The notes under the pieces were generated by a model. The model was not told the origin of the DNA, did not search any database, and saw nothing but the letters and a program-made list of their open reading frames with translations. Made by a program: the position numbers and the translations under genes. Positions 45,923-59,111 of a DNA stretch of 64,000 nt are shown piece by piece; within the stretch, counting starts at the first letter, position 1; every line of letters starts with the position of its first letter. The stretch is taken from NCBI GenBank assembly GCA_029783825.1, contig JAREIK010001718.1, positions 3,600,898-3,664,897 on the forward strand. Reading direction: 5' to 3'. The stretch comes from Sapria himalayana. Taxonomy: Eukaryota > Streptophyta > Magnoliopsida > Malpighiales > Rafflesiaceae.

Positions 45923-48020
45923 TGCATCCACTAAATAATATTAGTATGAAAAAAAAATTAGTATATTATCATCTTATTAAATAAAAATAACAATAAATAA
46001 AATAAAAAAATAATATTCACCCGACAAGGGCATAGAAAAATTATGTTGTGAGTTACAAATATTTTTTATCAAGCCTCTTGAATCAAAAATTGTTACTTTC
46101 TATCCAAGAATTACATACTTTAAGTTCATATCAAAATCACAAATTACTATAACATTTTGAAAATATTGTTTTCCCCCATGACTTTGATATGGAACTTGTT
46201 GTTCAATAGGAATACATACAAGGATAAGAGTTCCATTAATTGCACCAACAACACTCGACAAAAAATATTATTAAAAATATAGATATTAATTTTTATATTA
46301 GAATAATAAAAAAATGATAAAAATAACTTAAAAAATATTATACCTTGAATATTTGTCTTAATCGACGATTAGAGATAGCATTTAATTTATGATTGAATGA
46401 TGCAGTAATCATCTTCCTTAAGAAGCTCATAATAGCCACTAAAATCTCATGAAAGTAGTTATGAATTATTTGGCATAAGTATTGAAATTTATTCAATAAT
46501 ATTTGATTTCAAAGATTATGACTTATAGTCATTAAGAATATAATCATTTTCTCTTCAATACTCAAATGTTTAAGATCAATAAATCATCATTTTTCTAGAA
46601 ATATGTGACATTGAGAAATAAATCCATGTTTTTCTATTTACATTAATTCATAACATATAATATATAAGATATCTAAAACTTCTCAAATAAAAAATAAACA
46701 TATAAATGATGCTGTAGAAACTCATTCTTTATCAATAGATGAATCATTAATAACTAGAACAATAACACAACTAATCTTTTTTTTAACTTTTATCATTTGA
46801 TGATAAACTTGAATTATATGATTAATGCTAATGATTCTCCATAATAACATCTATTTTTAAAAAACTATAATCTTTGTTGAATAAAAACAGAATAAAATTA
46901 TTATAACAATGTATAAGGCATAATATCACTGTATTATAATGTCATCACATCACACCCATTTTAAATATATATACTAATATTAAAATGAACTTTCTTACTA
47001 AAATGTAGAGAGTAAGTTTTCAAATTAAAAATATTAAAATGCAGAAAATATCAAAAATAAGTCAATCAAAATATAATTTTACAATCATCCGTGCAAAATA
47101 TAGTATATGTATTCCATAAGTCTAAAAAATATATTAAGAATCATTTTTTCATGTATTAAGCCAACTCATTCACTTTTGGTCACTTTTCATTTCCACCCAC
47201 ATCACTCTATACTCTTTCTTCTTGCAAAATACATTAATTACAACATAATCCAATGGATGCTCATAAGTTGTGACTTATTTCAAAATCTACATACATTTTT
47301 ATACTAATGGTTCTTCAAATTCTCCAATGCATTCATTATTTAACTCATTTATTTTTGAGGTGCCCTTTTTTTCACTTATATTTTTTCTTAGAACATTGTA
47401 TTTTTTCACAAGTCCCTTTTAATAAATTCTCATCTTTCTCTAAATTAATTAGAATTTCACAAGACATAGATGTAGAATATATTGATGATTCCTTAGGCCT
47501 CGAAGCTATCACTCCTTTAGGACTCCAATTTTTAGACCCATTAGCTAATACTTTTGCAAATAATATCTCTAATTCCTCTAAGTTTAGTAGTGATCTATAA
47601 TAAAATTATTTAGCTTTTAATTTATTTATATTCAACAAAATTAAAAAACAAAAAGTAGTCATGCAGTATATATAAAATACTTGTTTTAAAGATTTACTAA
47701 CTTTATAAGAAAACTCCCTATAAATATTTAGTTTATTTCTCTTATGGTCAATCAAAGATTTTGGTTACAAAGTTGTAACCATGTCCAATCATATTCAATA
47801 TTCTACTCTAAGTGAGATATTATCTTTTCATATAATTCCACTCATTCTTAAATTGTTTCGAGGTGTAGCATTTTCCAAGTAACTTCTCAAATTCTTGACC
47901 AAATCTAAATTATACGCTAAACTTTAAACTTCTACCAATTCTAAAATATTTATTTATTTCTTAATGACAAAAATCATTAAAATGGTTTATTTGAGTGGGG
48001 TCACTCCAATTTATACTATT
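45600..48020 (-). mobile_element. Decayed PIF/Harbinger element (transposase and Myb-like ORF)
   Basis: The minus strand shows two broken open frames in the order typical of PIF/Harbinger elements. The upstream one (about 48020-47300) has a Myb/SANT-like domain (FGQEFEKLLGKCYTSKQFKNEW, cited in part as KLLGKCYTSKQFKNEWNYMK) and then LEELEILFAKVLANGSKNWSP. The downstream one (about 46620-45600) carries DDE_4-type transposase blocks: FQYLCQIIHNYFHEIL, then VGAINGTLI-like and VPYQSHGGKQYFQNVIV, then FDMNLKYVILG, then FNLCKIMEYH. These parallel 'RFQHSGETISRYFNEVL', 'VGAIDGTHI', 'QNVMAACSFDMKFTYVLAGWEG' and 'FNLRHSSLRNVIER'. Stops are numerous and the element is dead. Terminal repeats were not found. 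A (GT)n run of about 41 bp is at 45881-45921. Confidence 0.65.
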
Positions 48021-50521
48021 AGTTTTTATATCTGACTTAATACTATATAAAAAACCAACAAATATCAATGATTATTCAAGAATTATTTGGCTATCATACC
48101 AAGTATAAAAAATAAAAAAAAAACATGATGTATATATAGACATAAAGGTAAGCTTTTTGTGGGAACCTATTCCTTTATTTTTCGGAATCTTATCTAAAAG
48201 TAAGATACCATAACAGCTCCATCAAGCTTTTATAAACTAACATTATTATGACTTACAGTAACAAAGAAATTCAAAAAAATTAAAAACACAATTAATCTCA
48301 AATTTAGACACTTTCCTTTAAGTTTTAACATTCAACAATAAAACAAACTAAATAATATAATAACCAATGAACAAGATATTAAGAAATCTAATATTTTTGA
48401 AACTTAGAGATAGAGAGAAAAAATGAACAAAAAGTTACCTTAAGAAATCTAATCATTGAAGATAGTCATGGAACCCAAGGACAAGTAAGCAAAGAGATGA
48501 GAGACAGGATCAAGTAGCTCCATTATGTTTCAGTCAAACAAATAAAAAAATAGTCTTAATGCTGAATACATATTGCTTTCAATAAAGTCTTAAAAATAAA
48601 CACACCTTATATATTTCATCCCCTCATAAAATATCAGAATTGAGAATATATATGAATCAATATTTGACTATTATAAAAAAAATAGTAAAAAAAAAAATAT
48701 TCATTCTCCTTAATTAAGTATTGGATCCAAAATAATTCACAAGTAATAATTATTATCACCTTGAAATCCTCCTTTGCAATTGATCTAAAAACTTGTCTCT
48801 TACTTTTTTAAAAGCTTAAACTACTTTTATGAAAAATATAAAACTATCCTCTCAATACATGTTAGCGTTCAAATCAAATCTAAATATTTAACAAATGACA
48901 CAAGCTTATTATTATTAAAAATAGATTTATCCTAAAGACTTCTTAACATATCTTAATATGAAAAATAATGCATTTGAATGAGCTTGCCAAGAATAATATA
49001 AGAAATAATTAATTATATTGAATATATATATTATATTTAGTCAAATAATAATTAAATAATTAATTTTCTTTATAATTCTCTTGTAATTAATTGTCAACTA
49101 TAATAATAATTACAAAAATAAAATTAATATTTAGATCAATAAAAATATCTACTTGAACATAACTCAAAATTTTAAATCTTATAAAAGTATCAAGTATATA
49201 TCTCATATATGATAAAATAATATATCACTTATAATAAATTATTTCTTTACCAAAAAAATATATGAATCTCTCATGATCCTTCTAGAATTAATATACTACT
49301 TATGTTAAATAAATTAGTATTTGAATTAATAAAAATATATACTAGAACATAACTAAAAATTCTAAATTTTATAATAATATCAAGTACATACTCATATATA
49401 ATAAATATTACCTCTCTTATAATAAATCATTTCTATACTAAAAAAATATATAAATCTCTCATGATCTTTCATCTAAAACTTTGACTAAAGCAACTACTTG
49501 AGTTAAATGATATTTAACTCATAATCACCGATAACCAAAAATTCATATATACACACAATGAGCAAAATCACCCTGTTTTCAAAACTTCTTGGGAAAAAAA
49601 TCCAAAATACTAGTGTAAACTAAATGATATGACGTAAAATCTTATAAACTAAACTTTTGATGATTTTTCAAGTCATATAGTACTTTTCACAATCTATAAG
49701 TTATGTCTAACTATATTGTTCTAAATCCAAATGGATGGTCCATATACACCTCCTCAAAGTCATGAAAAAAAAAAGATTCTACATCCATATAATATATCTA
49801 TAAGATGCTAACAAATAAATAAAAATTCATATAAAAATCATCTTAACTATTATAGAATAAATATTCTAGTAATCCAAATTAGATATTTGAGTGAACTCAC
49901 TCACTACATGTATCACCTTAGATTATTTATCTTTTCATTGAAAATCTTTTTAATAGTAAGCACACATATAAACAACAAACTTTATCAAATATCATGATGC
50001 TAGTTAGAAGTCTTATTGAAATAAAAGATATTTGTATCTACTAACAATATCTAGCACCATTCTAGGTGAGATAATGCTTAGATGAAGACTTAGATATTCT
50101 AGTAATATCAAGATATATAATAAAAAAACAAAATAATTTAGAAAATATACATATGAGCACAACTTATTTATCTCTTCCAAAGAATAATCAAAATATCAAG
50201 ACCAAAAAAATCAACAATTCATTTAACTCCTCAATAGTCTCATCTCTGATCTAAATAGGTTGTGTATATCTCCTAGTATAAATTCTAAATTTTTCATAAT
50301 CAAATTTCTAATTTCCAACTCATAATGTGCATGAACTAGAGTAGATTCATGAACTACTATATAATGCAAACTAAGAAACATTTAATCTCATGAGAAATCT
50401 TGTTTTCTCCATAATCAACATGATATATATTTATAAGTACACATGATGACTCCACAGGAATATCATCATAATATAAACTAACTAGATTAGATATAACAGA
50501 CATGTTACTCTTTCTCCTAGC
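48021..50521. other. AT-rich intron DNA
   Basis: No gene was recognised. A tandem duplication of about 185 bp (49115-49290 and 49300-49480) is listed separately. Confidence 0.5.
49115..49480. repeat. Tandem duplication, about 185 bp unit
   Basis: Two adjacent copies share 'taaaaatat(c/a)tact(t/a)gaacataact' and 'atatca(a)gta', then end with 'aaaaaatatat(g/a)aatctctcatgatc' (blocks shown in part). They are diverged by substitutions and short indels. Confidence 0.75.
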
Positions 50522-50831
50522 TAGAGGTGTCAACTGGGCCGGGCCGGCCCAGCCCGGCACGCCGGCAAGGGTTCTTCCCATGCCGGTTTCACGCGGGCAC
50601 GCGTGGGCGTGACCCGTCCCCTCCTGAAAAAAAGACCGCGGGTCGGGTCTGATTGGATCCAGACCCGCGGTCCCGACTCCCGACCCGGCACAGCTCGGCC
50701 TGCCGTGCCTACGGGCCGTGCCGTGCCCGGATGGTTTTAAACCGTGCCCGGCCCAGCATGGTGGCACGGTCGTGCCCTAAAAAAAATGGGCCAGGCCGTG
50801 CCGTGCCGGGCAGGCCCGTTTGACACCTCTA
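50522..50831. mobile_element. Non-autonomous hAT, 310 bp
   Basis: The ends TAGAGGTGTCAACTGGGCCG and, inverted, TAGAGGTGTCAAACGGGCC match the family at full strength. The conserved GACCGCGGGTC/GACCCGCGGTC hairpin is at 50634-50672. The flanks show no clear 8-bp duplication. The 136-codon open frame running through it on minus is an artefact of GC richness. Confidence 0.88.
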
Positions 50832-52899
50832 GTCCAAATATTCTTTTGAATTATTACTCTTTCCTATGCTCGCTAAAAAATAATTCATACACAAAAAAAG
50901 ATAATTTTAACACTCTTTAAAATACTAACTATTTCTAGTATATAAAATTTTTTCCTTTTTAGATATTAGAGTATCTAAGGAATATACATCTTAAGACCCT
51001 AAGTGTCATCTTTTCTCATCCTAAAGAAAAATCATATAAACATGTATTTTTGCCAACTTTGAGAGACATGCTAAATAATCTCTCTATGATGTAAGATTAA
51101 AAAAAATACATACTAAAAAGGATAAAAAAAGATATATAATTGATGAGATAGTTTATAATCAAAATGTTATCTCTCCAAAAATATTTCAAGACACTCCTAC
51201 ATAGAAGTATTTGAACCACCATATTATCTTTCAACAACTATTTTGAGGAGTGTACCAAAAAAAAAAAAAACAAATGTATAATGTCTTGATTCATACTATA
51301 AGAATTAAACATATATGGCATGTTTTCTAATAAATTATCACTTTTTATTTAATTAATATTTTTATCAAATTAATTTTTTATTATATTATAAAATATTTAA
51401 AAAATAAAAGTACAAATGATATAGCACGAGAAACAAATATCAATGTTTATAAAGAGTAGTCATCAATAGAAATAACCAAATACTCAAGGCTCTCTCTAAT
51501 AATCTCTATAAGATTCTTATATATTTGAATATATCAAATCAAATAAATTCTAACTTACATCAAACTAGCAATCAGAAAATGAAATAATAATATATTTTCT
51601 TAATTAACATATCTCATACTTTAGAATAATAAATTTCAATTAACTTATAATAAAATATTCTTAATTTGGTCACTAATAAATAATTAAATTAAAAATAAAT
51701 AAATAAATAATCTAACACACTCAAATATTTATCAAAAAATTATATTAAAAAAAAAGAACATATAGTTCATAATGCTCATTCCTAAAATAAGTCTTTTTCA
51801 AAATCTTCTAATCATAAATATAAATATCTAAAAATAATGAAATTATCAATATTAATTTACCTAAAAAGACAATTCACAAAAAAAAATCTAAAACAATCAT
51901 TAATAAATAAAATACATGAAAAAAATATATAATTGTGCTTAATATTATCCTACCTAATAATTTTAAAAAAAATATCATGAGCTACCACAATATTCAAAGA
52001 ACAAAAACAAAAAAAATAATAAAAATAAAATAATTATATATAATATAATTATTAACTCCTGAATCAATATTTTAAGAGCATGAAATGAAAAAATGAGACA
52101 CGAATTATAATTCTTAAAGGTCAAGAAAGGCTTGGAATTTCTCCAATGGAGGGGAATACCAAATATCCTCTTCCAACAAAAGTTACAATGGGAAAACCAC
52201 ATGAGGACCCCCATATGGTTAAAATAATTTATATGTCTTTCTAAATAATACCCGACAACTATATGAGTGTGTCCCTTCTTCATACAATATATGCATTATA
52301 GGAAAATTTCATTTATTAGCATAATATATTATATCACAATTCCCCAAATAAACCAATAATAAAAAAATAATAATTTAGCAATTAAAAATTAAAATTTTGC
52401 TCAATCTAAAACATTAATGAGTATATAATAATCTACTTCTATAAAAACAAAAAAAAAACTAATTTTGAATTTTTTGCAAAACGCTAATTTGAGAAAAACT
52501 CAAATTCTTGAAATTCATAAACTAATACCCTAAAAATTAGTGTCTGCGACCTAACCCAATTCTTTCACCTTAGATGGGCCACGACTACATCCCCTTTCTA
52601 GCTCACAACATCATCACAATGAGTATGGATGCCCCAATGCACATTGTGAGTGTGTGACAACTCAAATTAATGGCACACGATGATTGTATGCCTCTCTTAC
52701 TTTCTTTAGAATTCATGTGTGCAGTGAGTAGCATGGACTTTCATGTGCATTGTGCTGGCAAAGTGCTCCTATTTCTCTAAGGTTGTAACCCCACATGCCT
52801 AAGGTATTGAACTTGATACTATGTACACTTCTAAGTCAAACAATCATATAAACTCAAAAATACTCAATAGAAGAATAACAATGAATAATATAATTATAC
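50832..52899. other. AT-rich intron DNA
   Basis: No recognisable domain was seen. The 102-codon open frame at 51975-52283 (minus) has no motif I can name. Confidence 0.5.
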
Positions 52900-54860
52900 A
52901 ATGAGTCACCATGCTCAAAGTAGTAATCATATTTGTCACAACGAACACCCTAGTCATCATGGTTACCTTGGTCATGCTACTGATCATACTAATCATATTA
53001 GTCACCAAATCATCTTGGTTGCCTTGATCATGCTATCAAACACTTTATTGATATGGTCACTCTTGTACTCATGCCTCATGGACATTCTTGACATCATGGT
53101 CACCCATCATCCTAGTCATGCTAGTCATAATGTTCAAATAATTACACTAATCATACTTGTCACATTGAACACCCTAGTTATCATTATCGTTTGGGACACA
53201 AATCACAATAACCATACTAGCCACTTCACTAATTTTAATGAAGTTGGATATCTTGGCTATCCCAATCACAACATTTGCCTTGATCATACTACTGATCATA
53301 CTAATAATATTAATCATCTTGGTCGCAAGAATTTCCATAGTCACATTGTCACACTAGTTATCCTGATAACTATGATTACACGGATCACCATGTTCAACAT
53401 CATCACTTTGGACACTCAAATTGTTATGGCTACCTTGTTCATCCTAATCACTAATCAACATGGTCATAATAATCACACCAACGATGCTCATCATATTGAT
53501 CATACATGTCACACTAGTCACTCTAATCATGGTCACATTGATTGTCAATATAGTTACACTAGTCATTGCTGACACAACAATATCATTGACCACTTTGTTC
53601 ACAATGGTCACATTTGTCGTCACTCTGGCCACCCTAGCCATCTTGCCAAATTGATCATCACAATTACATTAGCCTTTCCCATCATCAAGATTACAATAGT
53701 CATCCTAATTATCACAGTTAGCATAATCAAACTAATCACACCATTCACCCCATTGGCCCATTCATTTTAAACATCTTGTTCATATAAGTCACACTAGTTG
53801 TGCTAGTCATCATTGTCACATTAGTCATAATGATCCAACAATTAAACTTGTTTCAACAATCATAATAGTCATATCAAACTAGTCATGCTTCACACACTAG
53901 ACACTTGGGTCACCTTGGTCAAAATAATCATGCTGGTCCGATCACCATAGCTACCCTAATTACTATGGTCAAGCTAACTACACACCTAGCTCATACTAGT
54001 GATACTATTCACACTTATTACCCTAGACATCATAAACACCCTGATCATTTAGATCAATGTGATCATAGTAATTAATTCATCGCTGACATCACTAGGATTA
54101 ATATCATCTTAATCAATGTAATCACACTAAACATCATGCTCCCCCGAGTCTTCATGGTGAGCATAGTCATCCTAGTGTGCCCATGGTCACTCCATACAAA
54201 CATCACCTTAGCCATTATCCATGACACAATAATGATACCAGTCAGATTATTCATACTATACACTCTTATCATAAATCACTTTAATCGCTTATCATATTGG
54301 ACATCCAAGTTATCTTAATCACTTGGGTTCAAGTCACAAATTACATTAGTTTTTCTAATCACCCAATTGCACTGATTATCATGACCACCCTTGCTGCTCT
54401 AATAACACTTGGCACATTGACCACTCTAATTATGCTAGTTATACCAATTACCCTAGTCCCACCAATCACTATGTTCAACATGTTCACCTAGAATACCCTA
54501 TTCATGTTGGTTACACTAATCCACTAGTCACACTGAACGTATATGTCATCATAACTTATTAATCATCACAGTTGACCATAATCATAATATTAATACTAGT
54601 TATATTTATTATAATGACCATATATGTAATATTCATCATAAATCATACTAGTCAAACTGAACACCTTTTTCATGTTAATCATATTTATTATTTTTATCAC
54701 TCTAATACATTAAGCACTCTACACAACAATCACACTCATCAGCTGGTCACCTTATTCACTTTGATCATACTGTCACCATAATTACCTTGATCCCCTCATC
54801 CAACCTAGCCAAGCTAGTAATCATGGTTGCCTTGGTAACACTAGTCACCCCATTCAACAT
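52900..54860. repeat. 2-kb degenerate CAT/TAGTCAC short-period repeat
   Basis: Almost the whole stretch consists of variants of a 9-12 bp phrase, such as 'cactagtcat', 'taatcatact' and 'catcatggtcacc', with spacing drifting between copies. The plus strand is C/T/A-rich and G-poor. The 223-codon open frame at 52901-53572 encodes His/Asn/Thr/Ile repeats and, like the open frames in the other directions, simply mirrors the repeat. Confidence 0.75.
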
Positions 54861-57804
54861 GGCTCTTGTAGTTTTTGTTTATCCTTTATTTTTTTATGTT
54901 TTCATATTTATAATAGGAACATTTGACATGTGAGTTGCCCCAATTATTTTTCATTGTCATATATTGGATTAGAAAATTTTGCATATGGCATCGAGTCAAA
55001 AAAAAAAATATAAATACTTGAGTGAATTAGATGTGTGTACAGTGACTTACAATGTATGCAGCAACATACAAATTGCATAGTGCCATCGTGTGGGAGCAAC
55101 ATTAAGTAATGTTGTGCACAATGAAGTGGCATCCTGTGATATGGCGCAGCCATGTGACATAGCATGCATTGTGTGTTGTGGATTAGTCCGATGGTTGTAT
55201 TAGTGTTTACTTAGGAGATACAATGGCATTGTGTGTGATTTATATATGCAGTGATGATATGGTAGCATTTTGTGTGAAATAGGTGTTATATGTGACTTAT
55301 CTGAGCTTTATTTACCTAAGAAATAGAAAAAGTATAAATCAAGATAGAAATAAAAACATGAAATTCTCAATATAAAGTATTCAACAACATAAACCAAGTA
55401 TATATGTACCCATAGACCCTCACAAAGTTCCTTCACAATGGCCAATATCAAAGAGAAATTTGCATGATTTCTTACTAATAAAATAAATATAAATATTTCT
55501 CATCATTTAAACATTACAACTCTCTATATTTGTTATCTTGTTCCTAACTACTACATAATTAACTCATGAGAAAATAATAACAAAATAAATATTCAATTAT
55601 TATTTATTATTTTTTTTACTTATCATCTTAATGTTATTTCAACAAATAATAAAATATCAAAAATTTTTGACTATAATAATCTTGACCACGATACTTATTT
55701 TTATCCCAAATATTATTTATTTTGCTAAACAATTCAACTCTATTATCATTTTTTCTTAAATTAATATTATTTTAATAAATCTTTTGATGATTTTATTTGA
55801 TTTAGATCATAATGATTTACCTTGTATTCTAAATTTTGTCATCAAAATGTAATCAAACTAAAAATTTTATATCCAATATAAAAGATATATCTAGATTAAA
55901 TTGTGAGTCAATTGATCCAATATAAACTAAAAGATATATCCAATATAATGAATACATTTTGTCATCAAAATGTATTCTTATTAGATATTAAATTTACTAA
56001 AATTTTTACCTAAGTTGTTAAAATTATGTGAATAAAAACTCAATTGATCTGGTTCATTCAACTATTTAGTAACATAATAAACTTGAGATATGCAATAACC
56101 TAAAATATTTTATTGTGTTTATTGAAAATTGTACTCATTATATTTGATTTTTTCTTTCGATATAAAAAATTAAATTTGTCACGTTCAAGTCTTTAATTTT
56201 TTTAGCAATTTCATGAAAATAAAATATTAATTAAATACAAATATCAAAATTATAAAAAATAACAATACTTAAGAAATTATTATAATAATTTTATTACTTA
56301 TTATACTAAGCATGAAATCATCCTAAAAATTTAATTATGAAAGCACATTCACACAAAAATAAATTATAAAAATGAAGAATACATAATTGAAAAATTTAGA
56401 ATACTTTTTTTAAGATAAAAATATTCTAAATTTTTTTTGAAAAATTTTACATTAATATCTAACTACCTAAATTAATTAAACATCCTAATATGTTCCTTTT
56501 TATTATTCATATAAAAAATAAAAATTAATTTTATAAAAATAAAAATAAAAATTTATTAATTAAAAATAACAACACCCTGGGGCATATATATGATAGTTGT
56601 ACTTACCATATTTATTATGAGATAATCCACAAAACTTATTATACGAGCACACCCACTTAAAACATATAAAAATGAAAAATATATGTTGCATTATGATAAT
56701 TAGAATACATTTTTATAATACAAATATTTTATAATATTTTTGAAGAAATATCGTATTAACTATTAACTACCTAAGTAATCAATATCTTCACATATCATTT
56801 CCTATCATATACCTTTTTAGATCTTGAATTCTAAGAATATATTTTTCAACTTATGTCTAAAAATTTTTGGAAATACATAATTTATTCAATATCTCTAAAT
56901 CGAACATGATAAGATAGCACTAATAGAATAAAATATATTTTTTTATTATGTCAACCCTTGAAAAAAAGATATATATATTATTTTTCTGATAGAAATAAAA
57001 TATTATTAAATATTAATATTATCTTTTTTGAATAAAATTAATCCTTTAAAGAATTTAGAACCAATAATAATTCAAATATTTTACCAAAATATCTTACCTT
57101 TTTTTCTTTGAGTTTATCTTGAGCTTCCAACTAAGAGAGATAATTACCACTGATCAATTTTTAAAATTGCTAAATCATATTATAATAACTCTCATCTAGA
57201 ATCATAATATATATTAACAAGTATATAATTTATTAATTTTGATTTTAATCGAGACAAAATTTTCTTTTAAAAGTAAATCTCTCATAATTTAAATAAAGAG
57301 TAGTAGACAAATAATTTAATATTGTGCTTGAATTTGCATTCACTCTAATATCATGCCAAAATTTTTAAAACCAATAACTCCAGCAACATCAACTAATGTT
57401 ACATAATTTCATGCACATCAATGATGATCTACATTTTTTGTTTTTCAAATCAACATATCAATATCATTATCAATAATTTTCCAAAAAAAATAAATTAACT
57501 ATTTGATGCTAATTTTATATTCTTTTTATAGTTTGATAATCTTAATATTTATCAAATTATTTAAGCATTAGTATTATAATTTATTTTGTTATTACTATAA
57601 AATTTTAAAAAATTATAAATTAATAACAATATTTGTAATAATCACTCAAATACTTATTAATTACTTTCATTAATTACATTTCCTAAATTCTACAATTTCA
57701 TTCAAAATATGATATAACATGATTATGTTAAGTTATTAATTTAAAACTAAACCTTTTAATATGAATATTAAAACTGAATCATTATATATAACCTCACCAT
57801 TCAG

Positions 57805-57848
<44 letters not shown>

Positions 57849-58952
57849 AATACAAAATAATTTAATAACCTAAACAAAAATATAATCTAATCATTTAAAT
57901 AAATATAATTAAATAATAAACTTTAGCAAAAAATAATTTATTTGCAATAACTTTTTTTGCAATTGAATGTATTTATACATATCAAATATTTTTTATCCAT
58001 CATAAAAAAATTATAAAGTAAAAAAATATAATATCACATGCAAAAATATATGAAGTTTCATTTTTTATATATGATTTTAATATATATTCATATTCCTTTA
58101 AAGAAATCTCAAATTCTAGAGACATATTCACATATCTCAGTACGTGAAAAGGTATGTTAAGTTGAATTTATTAAAAATAATATAAAAATAACTAACTATA
58201 TCGATTGTATATATTATATATTGTCTGAAAATAATTAAATAATTAATCTTTCAAATAATTTTTATATAATCAGTTAAGCAAATTGGAGGAGTTGCATCAA
58301 AAATGAAGTCAATATATCAATAGGAATATCTGTTAGAATATAACAAAAAAAAGTAACATTTACAAAATTATTAAGTGCACATATCTTTTGTGATAAGATG
58401 ATACACCTCATAGAACAAATACATGTAACTAAGATAAAAACAGTAACATATAAGATCAATGTGTGAAAAAAAATAAAAAACACAAAAAGAACAAATATAT
58501 TTGATAATGAGTGACTATAACACTCAAAATTCATTTACATAATTTATTACATAAAATAATTAATTCTAGCACAAGTGAGCCTTTTTGATAAGATTTTTTT
58601 GAAAAAATATGGTCAACTATAATATGAGTTTAATAATAATATATCAGAGGAAATTTAACAAATTAAGATGCCGATGGACTTCTCCAATTCATCCATGTTG
58701 CTTTAATGCAATAGCCCAAGTCAATTATCACTAAAAATATGTACTCAATTTAGTTGAAATTAACATGAAATCTTTAGTTTTCTAACAAGCACATCCATAA
58801 CTAAAAATTTTCAATTAAAACTATCCTAGTGTCGTTTACGTATCTAACATGTAATGAAACCAAAATCTAAACACCGGTATTTCAAACTAACCGCAAGTAC
58901 TAGAGTAAAGATGTAACCGGATAAATATTACTCAAACTGTATTAAACATTAC
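54861..58952. other. AT-rich DNA at the 5' end of intron 2
   Basis: No host exon was recognised. A (TA)n run is at 57813-57841. 57340-57985 is the second copy of the dispersed repeat at 34480-34980. A few less AT-rich phrases at 54990-55200 show no recognised similarity. Confidence 0.5.
57340..57985. repeat. Dispersed repeat, copy near the 5' end of intron 2
   Basis: It has the same orientation and block order as 34480-34980, with a (TA)n expansion inside. The two copies sit about 1 kb and 0.3 kb from the intron's two ends. Confidence 0.5.
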
Positions 58953-59027
58953 CTTGAGGAAAACAAAATAAGGAACAGCAGAAACAGAAAACGCATTTGA
59001 CAGCTCCGGTTGATCCTCTGCCTCAAC
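58953..59027 (-). CDS. GRXS17: GRXS17-like glutaredoxin, exon 2
   Basis: This exon has 75 bp, 25 codons (VEAEDQPELSNAFSVSAVPY, then FVFLK), and forms the second half of the thioredoxin-like domain, including the cis-proline region AVPYF. The acceptor is TTGCAG/GTTGAG and the donor CTCAAG/GTAATG. Both splice phases are 0, so the exon joins its neighbours without shifting frame. The intron before it is 84 bp (59028-59111); the one after it is about 24.8 kb. Confidence 0.9.
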
Positions 59028-59111
59028 CTGCAACACCAATTCGCTTAGCAAACGTTGAACAAAATATACCATACCAAAAAAGCGAATTTCATCTAAATGA
59101 CTTCTCGCTAC

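Larger units (their letters stand above)
34147..58952 (-). other. GRXS17: Intron 2 of the GRXS17-like gene, about 24.8 kb
   Basis: The inference rests on protein continuity. Exon 2 ends ...PYFVFLK at a GT donor (58952-58951) and exon 3 begins DGKQVDSLEGADP after an AG acceptor (34148-34147). Together they reproduce the family's 'PYFVF-K-DGK-VDTLEGADP' without a gap and in phase. Everything between is non-coding for the host: five hAT bodies or parts, five or more non-autonomous hATs, a PIF/Harbinger relic, tandem repeats and AT-rich filler. No other host exon was recognised inside. It should be confirmed with transcripts, because a misassembly or a translocated gene half would look similar. 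Confidence 0.82.

Noticed and set aside
49500..51480. Possible copia remnant on the minus strand around the 50.5-kb hAT
   Set aside because: Some phrases hinted at a decayed polyprotein, but no motif could be matched with confidence.
52901..53572. A 223-codon open frame on plus
   Set aside because: The protein is a His/Asn/Thr/Ile repeat, other frames on both strands are also open, and the DNA is a short-period repeat. It is not a gene.
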